43,244 nucleotides of DNA from assembly GCA_003566775.1 (NCBI GenBank), contig PXBW01000160.1, forward strand, positions 1 through 43,244, given 5' to 3'. The notes under the pieces were generated by a model that saw only the letters and a list, made by a program, of their open reading frames with translations, had not been told where the DNA came from and searched no databases. This document shows positions 8,290 through 16,776 of this stretch, one piece after another. The translations under genes and the position numbers were made by a program. Source of the DNA: a candidate division WS1 bacterium (GTDB lineage: Bacteria; Armatimonadota; Zipacnadia; Zipacnadales; UBA5352). The first letter of the stretch is position 1, and each line of letters begins with the position of its first letter.

Positions 8290-9378
8290 TTATGGTCTGT
8301 CGCTCAGGGTATTTTGCGCCTCCTCAAGCATCCGAGGGATTTCAAGCCCGGCCGGACACCTTTCAAGACAGACGCCGCACTCGATGCACGCATCCGCCTC
8401 CACCTCCAGCGACTCGTACAGATCGTAGCCGAGGTACTTGAGATCATCTGAGTAGCTCTCGACCATCTGATGAGCCGTGAAGACCTCCGGTATCGCAATA
8501 CCCTCTGGACAGGGCTCACAGTACGCGCAGCGCAGGCACTGCTGATCGTAGCGGTAGGTTCCGCCGAACTCCGCGAGCCTCCGGCGCAACTCCTCTCGCT
8601 CCTCATCGCTGAGCGGCACGAAGGGCTTCGCGAGGGCGAGGTTCTCCTCGACCTCATGGACCTTCTGCATGCCGGGGATGACCATGTCCACTGCAGGGTT
8701 GCTGAGCACCCACCGGATGCATCCGGCCACTATCGCGTTCGGCCCGCCAAGCCCTGCCTGCCGCTCCTCCATCGGATAGGCCATCTGCCCGCCGGAGAGC
8801 GCCTTCATGATGATCGTCCCGACGTCATGCTCCTTCGCCAGCGGGAGGATATCGGCTACGTTCTCGCTGTCCACCGGGTTGTAGCAGAGCATGATCGTCT
8901 CGAACTCGCCGCAGGTGATGGCCTTGCGCATCACGTCGAGAGAGCGATGGACCGTAATGCTCACATGACCTACGATGCCCTCTTCCTGCGCCTCGCGAGC
9001 GGCTCGCAGAGCTCCGTCGGGAGACATTGCCGTCTGCCATGCCTCCTCGTTGCTGATGGAGTGCAACTGATAGATGTCGATGTAATCCATCTGCAACTCG
9101 TTGAGACTTGTCTCCATCTCTTCCTTCGCACCGTCGTAGTCGGTCTTCTTGGTCTTGGTGGCGAGGTAGTACTCGTCCCGCCGATGCCCGACTCCGAGGC
9201 CGATCTTTCGCTCGCTGTCACGGTAGCCGCGTGCCGTATCGATGAAATTGACCCCGAGGTCCAGTGCGAGATTGAGGCACTCGGCGGCCTCATCCTCGGA
9301 TATATTCGGCAACCTGATCGCACCGTAGCTGATCGCCGACACTTCCAACTCAGTCTTACCCAACCGTCTATAGTCCAC
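8290..9378 (-). CDS. Aldo/keto reductase with C-terminal ferredoxin-type Fe-S domain
   Basis: The protein has 362 residues. Residues 1-270 form an AKR barrel with the catalytic tetrad D47, Y52 (FIDTARGY), K75 (ATKTKK) and H106 (QLHS). Residues ~278-350 carry two Cys clusters: C281-x2-C284-x2-C287-x2-C290-P and C331-x2-C334-x2-C337-x3-C341-P. The second is a textbook [4Fe-4S] motif. The first has one residue less before its last Cys. This AKR-ferredoxin architecture is common in anaerobes and deep-branching bacteria, where it is thought to couple carbonyl reduction to Fe-S electron transfer. The substrate is unknown. The start is a GTG at 9378 with AGGAGG upstream. It lies downstream of the uvrA/CBM9 pair, separated by 147 bp with two inverted repeats. 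Confidence 0.9.
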   Translation of the reverse strand: MDYRRLGKTELEVSAISYGAIRLPNISEDEAAECLNLALDLGVNFIDTARGYRDSERKIGLGVGHRRDEYYLATKTKKTDYDGAKEEMETSLNELQMDYIDIYQLHSISNEEAWQTAMSPDGALRAAREAQEEGIVGHVSITVHRSLDVMRKAITCGEFETIMLCYNPVDSENVADILPLAKEHDVGTIIMKALSGGQMAYPMEERQAGLGGPNAIVAGCIRWVLSNPAVDMVIPGMQKVHEVEENLALAKPFVPLSDEEREELRRRLAEFGGTYRYDQQCLRCAYCEPCPEGIAIPEVFTAHQMVESYSDDLKYLGYDLYESLEVEADACIECGVCLERCPAGLEIPRMLEEAQNTLSDRP

Positions 9379-9408
9379 CTGTACTTCGCCTCCTGTTATG
9401 ATCTACGC

Positions 9409-9451
9409 CGGGACACCTGTCCCGACGCATTAGCCCAGACGACTGACAGTC
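9409..9451. promoter_or_regulatory. Two inverted repeats upstream of the aldo/keto reductase
   Basis: CGGGACA-CC-TGTCCCG (9409-9424) has perfect 7-bp arms. GACTG-A-CAGTC (9441-9451) has perfect 5-bp arms. Both lie in the region immediately 5' of the reductase ribosome site. They could be an operator pair or leader hairpins. No convincing -35/-10 pair could be fitted around them. Confidence 0.35.
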
Positions 9452-9525
9452 ACTTCTCATTCGAGCGCGGAGAATCCTGCATTACGCACTTCTGTGTCGT
9501 CCGGTTCACCTGCGGGTCCTGAGAC

Positions 9526-10194
9526 TCATTCGGGTCCTGCCATGCGCACTATCTCCCACGTTGACGGGTCCCGTTCGTAGGGAACATCCGGCGAGGTCCC
9601 CCAGTACTGCCGACCCCGCTGAATGTCATGAACGATCGCGGCCAGTGCAAGCCGCCCACCGGCGGTCGTCTCGACACCGTGCAGCGAATCAGACTCGAAG
9701 GCCATCTCCAGCACGTAGCCGCCGTCATCCAGTGAAGATGCCAGGCGGATCGAACTGAAGTCCGCCTCCGGTGACCGTTGGAGCGCGCGCTTGATTGGCT
9801 GCTGAAAGATGACCGGGTCCTCGCCGCCGCCGGGCGGGGCTTTCGGCAGCACCCAGAGATGATAGCAGAACTGGGTGGCACGATGACTCGTCTGCGATCC
9901 GCGCGTGTCGAGAAAAAGCTCCAGCGCATCGCCTGCGTTCGGATTCGCGCGATTCGTCACCACTGGCTCGTCCTTCGGCATCCTGAGGGCGAGATAGAAG
10001 CCGCGATCATTCCAGGCGAGGTAGAGATCGGCGTACTGCTCACCACCGGAAAGCTCCTCCAGTGGCGGCATCAACTCGTGATCCGACCAGTCGCTGAGCC
10101 TCCCGTCCACGCGCGGTGACACCTCGCGCCACGGGCAGAGCGCAATGGTAGAGAAGAGCGCCGCAGGCGGAAACTCGTGCTCGTTTGAGGTCAT
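9526..10194 (-). CDS. CBM9/DOMON-like carbohydrate-binding family protein
   Basis: This 222-residue protein resembles the carbohydrate-binding family-9-like beta-sandwich: VDGRLSDWSDHELMPPL near the N-terminus (the typical DG-x-DW opening), DLYLAWNDRGFYLALRM, GDALELFLDTRG and a C-terminal WGTSPDVPYERDPSTW. No signal peptide is seen, so as written it is cytosolic. The start ATG (10194) overlaps the uvrA stop as ATGA, so translation is likely coupled to uvrA. The functional link to a DNA-repair protein is unclear. The coupling may be incidental, or this domain may serve a role other than sugar binding. Its own downstream neighbour on the strand is the aldo/keto reductase. Confidence 0.75.
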   Translation of the reverse strand: MTSNEHEFPPAALFSTIALCPWREVSPRVDGRLSDWSDHELMPPLEELSGGEQYADLYLAWNDRGFYLALRMPKDEPVVTNRANPNAGDALELFLDTRGSQTSHRATQFCYHLWVLPKAPPGGGEDPVIFQQPIKRALQRSPEADFSSIRLASSLDDGGYVLEMAFESDSLHGVETTAGGRLALAAIVHDIQRGRQYWGTSPDVPYERDPSTWEIVRMAGPE

Positions 10195-13100
10195 TCCGCG
10201 GCCACCACCACATTCTCCGGCACGAGCGCGCGACGGATCATCGTCAGGAACTCCTCGCGCCTGATCTCCTCTTCGAAGAAGCCCCAGATAGTGATCAGAT
10301 CGTACTCGCGCGACCGGGTGCTGACGCGAACCCGTGAACGCCTGCCATAGCGGGACACTTCGTCGATCTCATCCCACGTGGGCAGCGCAAGCTCACGTTC
10401 AAGCGCGATCTGCTCGAAGACGCCCTTCGGAGCGCGGATCTGCAGCCGTACGTCCCGGGGACGATCCGTGCGGGCGCGGGCCACCCAGTCTGATTCCCCA
10501 CTCCGACTGAAGGTTACATACTGACGATCCTGCCAGTTCGCTTCTTCGACACCGGGCAACTCCTCAACTATCTCGACAAACGCTTCCAGGGCGCCGCTCT
10601 CCCACTCGCGCGGCTCGCCGGAAGGAACCGACTGCCCCATATGCCACGAGCGGCCGTCGGTCTCCCACGGACGCTCTGCATCGGCAGCCAGCGTCTCCAG
10701 CGCCTCACTCTGCTGCCGACGCGAGGGAGGCTCAGCCACTGCTTCGACGTTGAGCACCTCTCGATCGCTGCTCTCCAGAGCATCCTGCAGGAAGGGTGCG
10801 GTGGCGGACTGAGATGCACAGGCCACCTGTTCGGGGCGCCCCGTCGCGACGATACGCCCGCCCATGTCACCTCCACCAGGTCCGAGATCGATAACGTAGT
10901 CCGCGCACTTGATCACATCGAGGTTGTGCTCGATGACCACGACCGTGTTATCCGCCTCCACCAGCCGTTGCAGTACCTCCATCAGTTGTATCACGTCGGC
11001 GCGGTGAAGCCCCGTGGTCGGCTCGTCGAGCAGGTAGATCGTGTGTCCTCGCGCAGGCTTCGCAAGCTCGCGCGCGAGCTTCACGCGCTGCGCCTCGCCG
11101 CCCGAGAGCATGGGTGCGGGCTGACCGAGCGGCAGATAGCTCAGCCCGACATCTGCCATGGTCTCCAGAATATGCCGAATGCGCGGGAAAGTCTGGAAGT
11201 GCTCAAGCGCCTCGCCGGCGGTCATCTCGAGCACATCTGCGATGCTCCTGCCGTGATACTCGACCTCGAGCGTCTCCCGGTTATAACGCTTGCCGCCGCA
11301 ATCCTCGCACTCGACCCATACATCGGGGAGAAAGTGCATCTCGATCAGGCGCCGCCCCATGCCCTCGCAGGTCTCGCACCTTCCACCCTTACGGTTGAAG
11401 CTGAAGCGATCCGGCCCGTAGCCGCGGATGACAGCCCCCGGCAGCATTGAGTAAAGTTCGCGCATGAGATCGAACAGGCCCGAGTAAGTCGCTGGACTCG
11501 ATCTCGGAGTCTGACCGATCGGAGCCTGGTCGATGTTGATGACACCGTCGGCCTGATCGAGGCCGAGGATTGTGCGATGCACACCGCCGACCTCCTGCGC
11601 GCCCTGCAAGTGGTACGCAAGCTCGGGGTAGAGTATCTCGTTGATCAGCGAGGTCTTACCTGAGCCGGATGGGCCCGCCACGCAGGTAAGCACACCGAGC
11701 GGGAGGTGCGCATCGACGTTGGCGAGATTGTGATGGCGCGCACCGATCACGCTGATCCAGCCGGGATGGCGCGATCCGTTCCCCGGGGACGGCGGAAGCT
11801 CCCGTCGATTCTTCGGTACCGGCACCTGAAGCTCGCCGCTGAGAAGCTGTCCGGTGCGCGAGGTCTTTCTGCGCTGCACCTGCGCTATGGTACCTGCGGC
11901 GATCACCCGGCCGCCATCCGGCCCGGATCCGGGGCCGAGGTCTATAATGTGATCCGCCTCCTGAAGGGTCTGCTCGTCATGCTCGACCACCAGCGCGGTG
12001 TTGCCCAGATCGCGCAGATCCCTGATTGCCTGTAACATGCGCTCGTTGTCCGAAGGATGCACCCCTACCGTCGGCTCATCCAGCACGTAGAGCACACCGG
12101 TAAGCCCCGAGCCAACCTGCCCGGCGAGCCGCACCCGCTGACTCTCGCCTCCGGACAGCGACGGCGCCGGGCGGTTTAGCGTCAGGTATCCGAGACCGAT
12201 CTCCACCAGCAGTCGGAGACGACGCCTGATCTCGTCGAGCACCTCGCCGGTCATCTCCTGCTCGCGGTCGGAGAGATCGAGCGCGTCGAAGTAATTCAGC
12301 GCATCTGCGAGCGATGCCCGACATAGATCGACGATGGTTCGGTCGCGCAATCGCGCCGATGCGGCCTCCCGGTTGACCCTGCCTCCGCCACAGCTTGAGC
12401 AGGGCAGATCGCGCAGGATCCTGCCTACGCGCTTGCGGAAGCGCGAGCTGAGGCGCCCGGTCTCCTCGATCGATGGCACCAGTCCGCGGAACTGCACGCA
12501 GAGCCGATCATCGACGCGGAACTCGCGGTCGCCGGTTCCGTGAAAGATGAGATTGCGATGCTCCTGGCTCAGATCTTCAAACGGAGTGTCCAGATCAAAG
12601 CCCATGCCCTGCGCCACGGCGGTGAGCATCCGCTGCAGCAGCGAGTCGGGCACCAGCTCACCCCAGGGGCTGAGCGCTCCCTCGCGGATCGACAGCGTCG
12701 GATCGGGCACCAGCGCCCGCGGATCCGCGCCGCGTTTCGTCCCGAGTCCCTCACACGAAGGACACCATCCGTCCCGATGGTTGAAAGAGAAGGAGCGCGG
12801 CGTCAGCGGATCGCAGGTCACGCCGCATTCCAGGCAGGAGTTGTGCTGCGAGAACTCGCGCTCATCGTGCGAATCGTCCACTGCCACCGTAAGAGTACCG
12901 CAGCTCAGGTTCAGCGCGGTCTCCACGGCCTCGGCGAGACGCGAGTGGCGCCCATCCGAGAGATCGATGCGGTCCACGACCACCTCCACCGCGTGACGCC
13001 GCCTGCGCTGGAGTTCCCGGTCGGCGGGCAGTCGCTCGATCTCGCCATCGATGCGAACGCGCACCCATCCCTGGCGCCCGAGGCGGTCGAAGAGATCGGC

Positions 13101-16100
13101 CCACTCTTCGTTGCCACGCGGCTCCACCGGCGCGAGTATGATCACCCGACGCCCGGACCACCCTGACATGATCTCCTGTGCGATCTGATCCTGTGTCTTC
13201 GCTCCGACCTCAGCGCCGCACTCAGGGCAGTGCGGCGTTGCAATGCGCGCGAAGAGTACGCGCGCGTAATCGTAGATCGTGGTGACTGTGCCGACCGTCG
13301 AGCGCGGATTGTGTGACGGCTGCTTCTGATCGATAGCAATCGCGGGTGGCAGGCCGCTCACGCGGTCAACCTTCGGCCTGTCGAGGCGGCCTACGAACTG
13401 CCGCGCGTAGGATGACAGCGACTCCACGTAGCGCCGCTGACCCTCCGCGTAGATCGTGTCCAGCGCAAGCGAGGTCTTGCCCGAGCCGCTCACCCCGGAC
13501 ACCACGGTGAGCCGATGACGCGGGACCTTCGCATCGATCGAGCGCAGGTTGTTCTCCCGCGCTCCCCGCACCTCGATCTCACCGGTCTTGACGTTCTTGC
13601 GCCGCCTCGCGTGCTGCACATCGGGGCGTTCGATCTGCCCGTCGCCAAGCGCCTCACGCAGCATCTCCCCGGTGTATGATCTCTCGCACGCCGCAACCTC
13701 CTCGGGCGTACCCCGGGCGACGATCTCACCGCCCTCGACGCCCCCCTCAGGGCCGAGGTCGATGACATGGTCGGCGCTCTTGACGATATCCGGGTGGTGT
13801 TCCACGACTATCACGGTGTTGCCCTCGTCCACGAAGCGATGGATGACCCGCAGCAGATGCCGGACATCCTCAAAATGCAGGCCGGTGGTCGGCTCATCAA
13901 GGATGTACAGCGTCCGTCCGCCGCGTGGCCGCGCCAGCTCCTCCGCCAGCTTCACCCGCTGGGCCTCGCCTCCGGAGAGTGTTGGGGCGGGCTGCCCGAG
14001 TCGAATGTACCCCAGGCCCACGTCTGCCATGATCTGCAGCATTCGCCGGATCTTTGGCTGGTTCGCGAAGTGCTCGAGCGCCTCCTCGACCTCCATCTCC
14101 AGCACCTCGGCGATGTTACGGTCCCGGTAGCGGATGGCCAGCGTCTCATCATCGTAACGCCTGCCCCGGCAGGCATCGCACTGCACCCAGACGTCCGCGA
14201 GGAAGTCCGATTCGAGTTTGACCGCACCGTGCCCCTGACAGGCGGCACACCGGCCCTCCTCGACGTTGAAGCTGAAGCGGCCGGGCCGGTAGCCGCGCCT
14301 CCGTGCCTCGGGAAGCTGCGAGTAGAGCTTGCGGATGTGGTCGAATACTCCGACATAGGTCGCCGGATTGCTGCGAGGCGTGCGGCCGATCGGATTCTGA
14401 TCGATCAGCACCGCCTTCTCGAGGACTTCATGCCCCTCAATCGCATCGTGCTCCCCCGCCTCTGCCTCAGCCCCCTGAAGATCGAGTGCCAGCGCCGGAA
14501 AGAGCGTGTCGGTCACCAGCGAACTCTTGCCTGACCCGGACACTCCAGTCACCGCGATGAACCTGCCGAGCGGGAACTCCACGTCAAAGTCTTTGAGGTT
14601 GTTGTGCCGCACCTTCCGCAGGATCACGGATCCGCTGTCTCCGTTACGCCGCTCATCCGGCACCGGGATCTCCCGCCTGCCTGAGAGGTATCTTCCGGTT
14701 AGTGAGGCCTTCCGCCGTGCGATCTGATTCGGTGTGCCCATTGCCACGATCTCACCGCCGCGCTGCCCGGCGCCGGGGCCGAAGTCAACCGCGTAGTCCG
14801 CCGCACGGATCGTCTGCTCGTCATGCTCGACTACGATGATCGTGTTGCCGCTGTCTCGCAGATGCTCAAGCGTCTTCAGAAGCTGCCCCTGATCGCGATG
14901 ATGCAGCCCGATGCTCGGCTCATCGAGGATGTAGAGCACGTCCACGAGTCCGCTCCCGACCTGCCCGGCCAGTCGGATTCGTTGTGCCTCACCGCCCGAG
15001 AGCGTCGGCGCAGTGCGATCGAGGGCGAGGTAGTCGAGGCCGACGTTGGAGAGAAAGCGCAGGCGCGAGCGAATCTCTTTCAGCGCATCCTCGGCAATCA
15101 TCGCTTCAGCCTCGCTGATCTGAAGCTCCTCGAAGAAGCGCCGCGCGTCCCCGATAGTCATCTGTGCGAGGTCACCCGGCGATGCTCCGCCCAGCGTAAC
15201 CGCAAGGCTCTCCGGGCGCAGCCGCTTCCCTTCACATGTTGAGCAGGTTCGAGTACGCATCGCTTCCTCGAACTTCCGGCGCAGCGTGCGCAGCTTGATT
15301 CGGCGATAGCGTTGCATCAAATGCACGGTGAGACCCTCCCACGGGTCCGCGTGCTTCCACTCCCAGCCGCGCCGCGGGTGCACGTAGCGAAACTCGATCT
15401 CTTCGCCGTTCGAGCCATGCAGCAGGAGGTGCTTCTGTTGGTCGGTAAGATCACGCCACGGGGTATCCAGCGTGAATCCGTAATGCTGCGCCACACCATC
15501 GAGCCAATGTCGCCACTTCGCGTTGGAGGTCGATCTCATCAACTCGATGCAACCCTCGTTCAGCGACCTGTCGGGGTTGGTGACTATCAGCTCCTCCAGG
15601 AACTCGCGCCGCTCGCCCAGTCCCTCGCAGTCCGGACACATGCCTTTCGGGCTGTTAAATGAGAAGTGAGCGTGTGTAGGGGTCTCAAAGCTCAGCCCAC
15701 AGTCGCCACAGGCGAAGCGACTCGACAGCATCAGGTCATCCTGATCTTCGGCCGCCAGGATCACACTGCCCTCAGAAAGCTCCAGCGCCTGCTCTACTGC
15801 GTCGGCTATGCGCGCGCGGTAGCGCGCCGCGATTGTCACGCGATCGGTGATTATTTCTATGTCATGAAAGCGTTGGCGGTCGAGTTCCGGAGGATCGCGC
15901 AACTCGATAATCTCTCCATCGACCCGCGCTCTCGCCCAGCCGCGCCGCAGCATATCGTCGAAAAGATCGTGAAACTCGCCTTTCTGCCGTCGGGCCAACG
16001 GTGCGAGGATCATTGCCTTCGCTCGCTCCGGCAGTGACATGATCCGCGCAACTATCGCGTCGGGAGATTGTGAGCCGATCTCGCGCCCGCAGTGCGGACA

Positions 16101-16460
16101 GTGAGGCACCCCGATAGCGGCATAGAGCACGCGCAGATGGTCGTATATCTCGGTGATCGTCGCCACGGTGGAGCGCGGATTGTGACTTCGCGCGGCCTGA
16201 TCGACGGCGATAGTCGGGGTGAGGCCCTCTATGCTATCCACGTCGGGGCGCGGAAGATCCTGAAGGAACTGCTTTGCGTAGCTCGACAGCGACTCGACGT
16301 AGCGACGCTGCCCCTCGGCGAAGATGGTGTCGAAGGCCAGCGAGGACTTACCCGACCCGCTGACGCCGGTGAAGGCTATCAGCTTGCCGCGGGGCAGGTC
16401 GAGATCAATCTCCCGCAGATTGTGCTCGCGGGCCCCACGAATGCGAATCGTATCGGACAC
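10191..16460 (-). CDS. uvrA: Double-length (tandem duplicated) UvrA with extra C-terminal domain
   Basis: The 2089-residue reading frame holds two complete UvrA proteins head to tail (~1-935 and ~960-1895), with a further ~150-190 residue C-terminal domain. UvrA is the damage-sensing ATPase of nucleotide excision repair. All four nucleotide-binding sites look intact. The Walker A lysines are K38, K645, K995 and K1602. The LSGGE(A/S)QR signatures are at 487, 828, 1435 and 1785, each followed by a LDEP Walker B. Zinc-type CxxC pairs occur in both halves (C121/C124, C251/C254, C275/C278, C738/C741, C761/C764 and counterparts after 1078). Residues ~1935-2089 are not part of UvrA and contain charged segments such as LPTWDEIDEVSRYGRR. 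Normal UvrA is ~940 residues; fused double UvrAs are known from Chlamydia and, as far as I recall, Planctomycetes. The start is a GTG at 16460 with GGAG upstream. Confidence 0.95.
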   Translation of the reverse strand: MSDTIRIRGAREHNLREIDLDLPRGKLIAFTGVSGSGKSSLAFDTIFAEGQRRYVESLSSYAKQFLQDLPRPDVDSIEGLTPTIAVDQAARSHNPRSTVATITEIYDHLRVLYAAIGVPHCPHCGREIGSQSPDAIVARIMSLPERAKAMILAPLARRQKGEFHDLFDDMLRRGWARARVDGEIIELRDPPELDRQRFHDIEIITDRVTIAARYRARIADAVEQALELSEGSVILAAEDQDDLMLSSRFACGDCGLSFETPTHAHFSFNSPKGMCPDCEGLGERREFLEELIVTNPDRSLNEGCIELMRSTSNAKWRHWLDGVAQHYGFTLDTPWRDLTDQQKHLLLHGSNGEEIEFRYVHPRRGWEWKHADPWEGLTVHLMQRYRRIKLRTLRRKFEEAMRTRTCSTCEGKRLRPESLAVTLGGASPGDLAQMTIGDARRFFEELQISEAEAMIAEDALKEIRSRLRFLSNVGLDYLALDRTAPTLSGGEAQRIRLAGQVGSGLVDVLYILDEPSIGLHHRDQGQLLKTLEHLRDSGNTIIVVEHDEQTIRAADYAVDFGPGAGQRGGEIVAMGTPNQIARRKASLTGRYLSGRREIPVPDERRNGDSGSVILRKVRHNNLKDFDVEFPLGRFIAVTGVSGSGKSSLVTDTLFPALALDLQGAEAEAGEHDAIEGHEVLEKAVLIDQNPIGRTPRSNPATYVGVFDHIRKLYSQLPEARRRGYRPGRFSFNVEEGRCAACQGHGAVKLESDFLADVWVQCDACRGRRYDDETLAIRYRDRNIAEVLEMEVEEALEHFANQPKIRRMLQIMADVGLGYIRLGQPAPTLSGGEAQRVKLAEELARPRGGRTLYILDEPTTGLHFEDVRHLLRVIHRFVDEGNTVIVVEHHPDIVKSADHVIDLGPEGGVEGGEIVARGTPEEVAACERSYTGEMLREALGDGQIERPDVQHARRRKNVKTGEIEVRGARENNLRSIDAKVPRHRLTVVSGVSGSGKTSLALDTIYAEGQRRYVESLSSYARQFVGRLDRPKVDRVSGLPPAIAIDQKQPSHNPRSTVGTVTTIYDYARVLFARIATPHCPECGAEVGAKTQDQIAQEIMSGWSGRRVIILAPVEPRGNEEWADLFDRLGRQGWVRVRIDGEIERLPADRELQRRRRHAVEVVVDRIDLSDGRHSRLAEAVETALNLSCGTLTVAVDDSHDEREFSQHNSCLECGVTCDPLTPRSFSFNHRDGWCPSCEGLGTKRGADPRALVPDPTLSIREGALSPWGELVPDSLLQRMLTAVAQGMGFDLDTPFEDLSQEHRNLIFHGTGDREFRVDDRLCVQFRGLVPSIEETGRLSSRFRKRVGRILRDLPCSSCGGGRVNREAASARLRDRTIVDLCRASLADALNYFDALDLSDREQEMTGEVLDEIRRRLRLLVEIGLGYLTLNRPAPSLSGGESQRVRLAGQVGSGLTGVLYVLDEPTVGVHPSDNERMLQAIRDLRDLGNTALVVEHDEQTLQEADHIIDLGPGSGPDGGRVIAAGTIAQVQRRKTSRTGQLLSGELQVPVPKNRRELPPSPGNGSRHPGWISVIGARHHNLANVDAHLPLGVLTCVAGPSGSGKTSLINEILYPELAYHLQGAQEVGGVHRTILGLDQADGVINIDQAPIGQTPRSSPATYSGLFDLMRELYSMLPGAVIRGYGPDRFSFNRKGGRCETCEGMGRRLIEMHFLPDVWVECEDCGGKRYNRETLEVEYHGRSIADVLEMTAGEALEHFQTFPRIRHILETMADVGLSYLPLGQPAPMLSGGEAQRVKLARELAKPARGHTIYLLDEPTTGLHRADVIQLMEVLQRLVEADNTVVVIEHNLDVIKCADYVIDLGPGGGDMGGRIVATGRPEQVACASQSATAPFLQDALESSDREVLNVEAVAEPPSRRQQSEALETLAADAERPWETDGRSWHMGQSVPSGEPREWESGALEAFVEIVEELPGVEEANWQDRQYVTFSRSGESDWVARARTDRPRDVRLQIRAPKGVFEQIALERELALPTWDEIDEVSRYGRRSRVRVSTRSREYDLITIWGFFEEEIRREEFLTMIRRALVPENVVVAAE

Positions 16461-16526
16461 GAGGTGGACACTCCGTTGATATCGAGAGATGCGGGGCGAT
16501 GGTGAAAGGCTATGGGACCACCCCGC

Positions 16527-16556
16527 ATTTTATCAGAACAAACGTTCGCCGGTCAA
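16527..16556 (-). promoter_or_regulatory. uvrA promoter
   Basis: On the minus strand, TTGACC (16556-16551), an 18-bp spacer and TAAAAT (16532-16527) make a sigma-70-like promoter about 67 bp before the uvrA GTG. The expected start of transcription is near 16520. The spacer contains the LexA-like box. Confidence 0.65.
16535..16548 (-). promoter_or_regulatory. LexA/SOS-like box inside the uvrA promoter
   Basis: On the minus strand the sequence reads CGAACGTTTGTTCT. It matches the CGAAC-N4-GTTC core of Gram-positive-type LexA (DinR) sites, 12 of 14 positions of CGAACRNRYGTTYC. It lies between the -35 and -10 boxes of uvrA, where a bound repressor would block polymerase. The lexA gene is not in the window, so the recognised motif of this organism is inferred. 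Confidence 0.6.
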
Positions 16557-16716
16557 ATCCGATCGGCAATTGTACACACCGAGATCACGATGGCGCAGAC
16601 CATCGGCATCGGCCCGATCATTGCCACCCGCATCCCGACTCATCTATGTCGGTTTCCAGTATGTTGACGGCACAGGGTACGCCCATGTTCAAAGCCGGGC
16701 GTACAGGCACGTAACA

Positions 16717-16744
16717 GCGCGGCCCCGCCGGGGCGGAGCCGCGC
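16717..16744 (-). terminator. Terminator hairpin after the transaldolase gene
   Basis: GCGCGGC (16717-16723) pairs with GCCGCGC (16738-16744), and CCGCC (16725-16729) pairs with GGCGG (16732-16736). This very GC-rich stem lies 33 bp past the transaldolase stop. No T-run follows on the minus strand. Confidence 0.5.
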
Positions 16745-16776
16745 CGTGGTCTCACACATTCTCGCGCGAGATTATG

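Larger units (their letters stand above)
16461..16776. other. Intergenic region uvrA / transaldolase
   Basis: This 316-bp gap holds the uvrA promoter with its LexA-like box and the transaldolase terminator (both listed separately). A further hairpin runs from ATGCGGGG (16489-16496) to CCCCGCAT (16521-16528), with inner TGGT/ACCA pairing, and is followed by TTTTAT on the plus strand. That last structure looks like a plus-strand terminator, but its right arm overlaps the uvrA -10 box and no plus-strand gene precedes it. Nothing else is recognisable and no coding frame is supported. Confidence 0.5.

Noticed and set aside
16489-16534. Plus-strand intrinsic terminator (GC stem followed by TTTTAT)
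   Set aside because: No plus-strand transcript is known to reach it, and its right arm coincides with the uvrA -10 box, so the resemblance is probably accidental.
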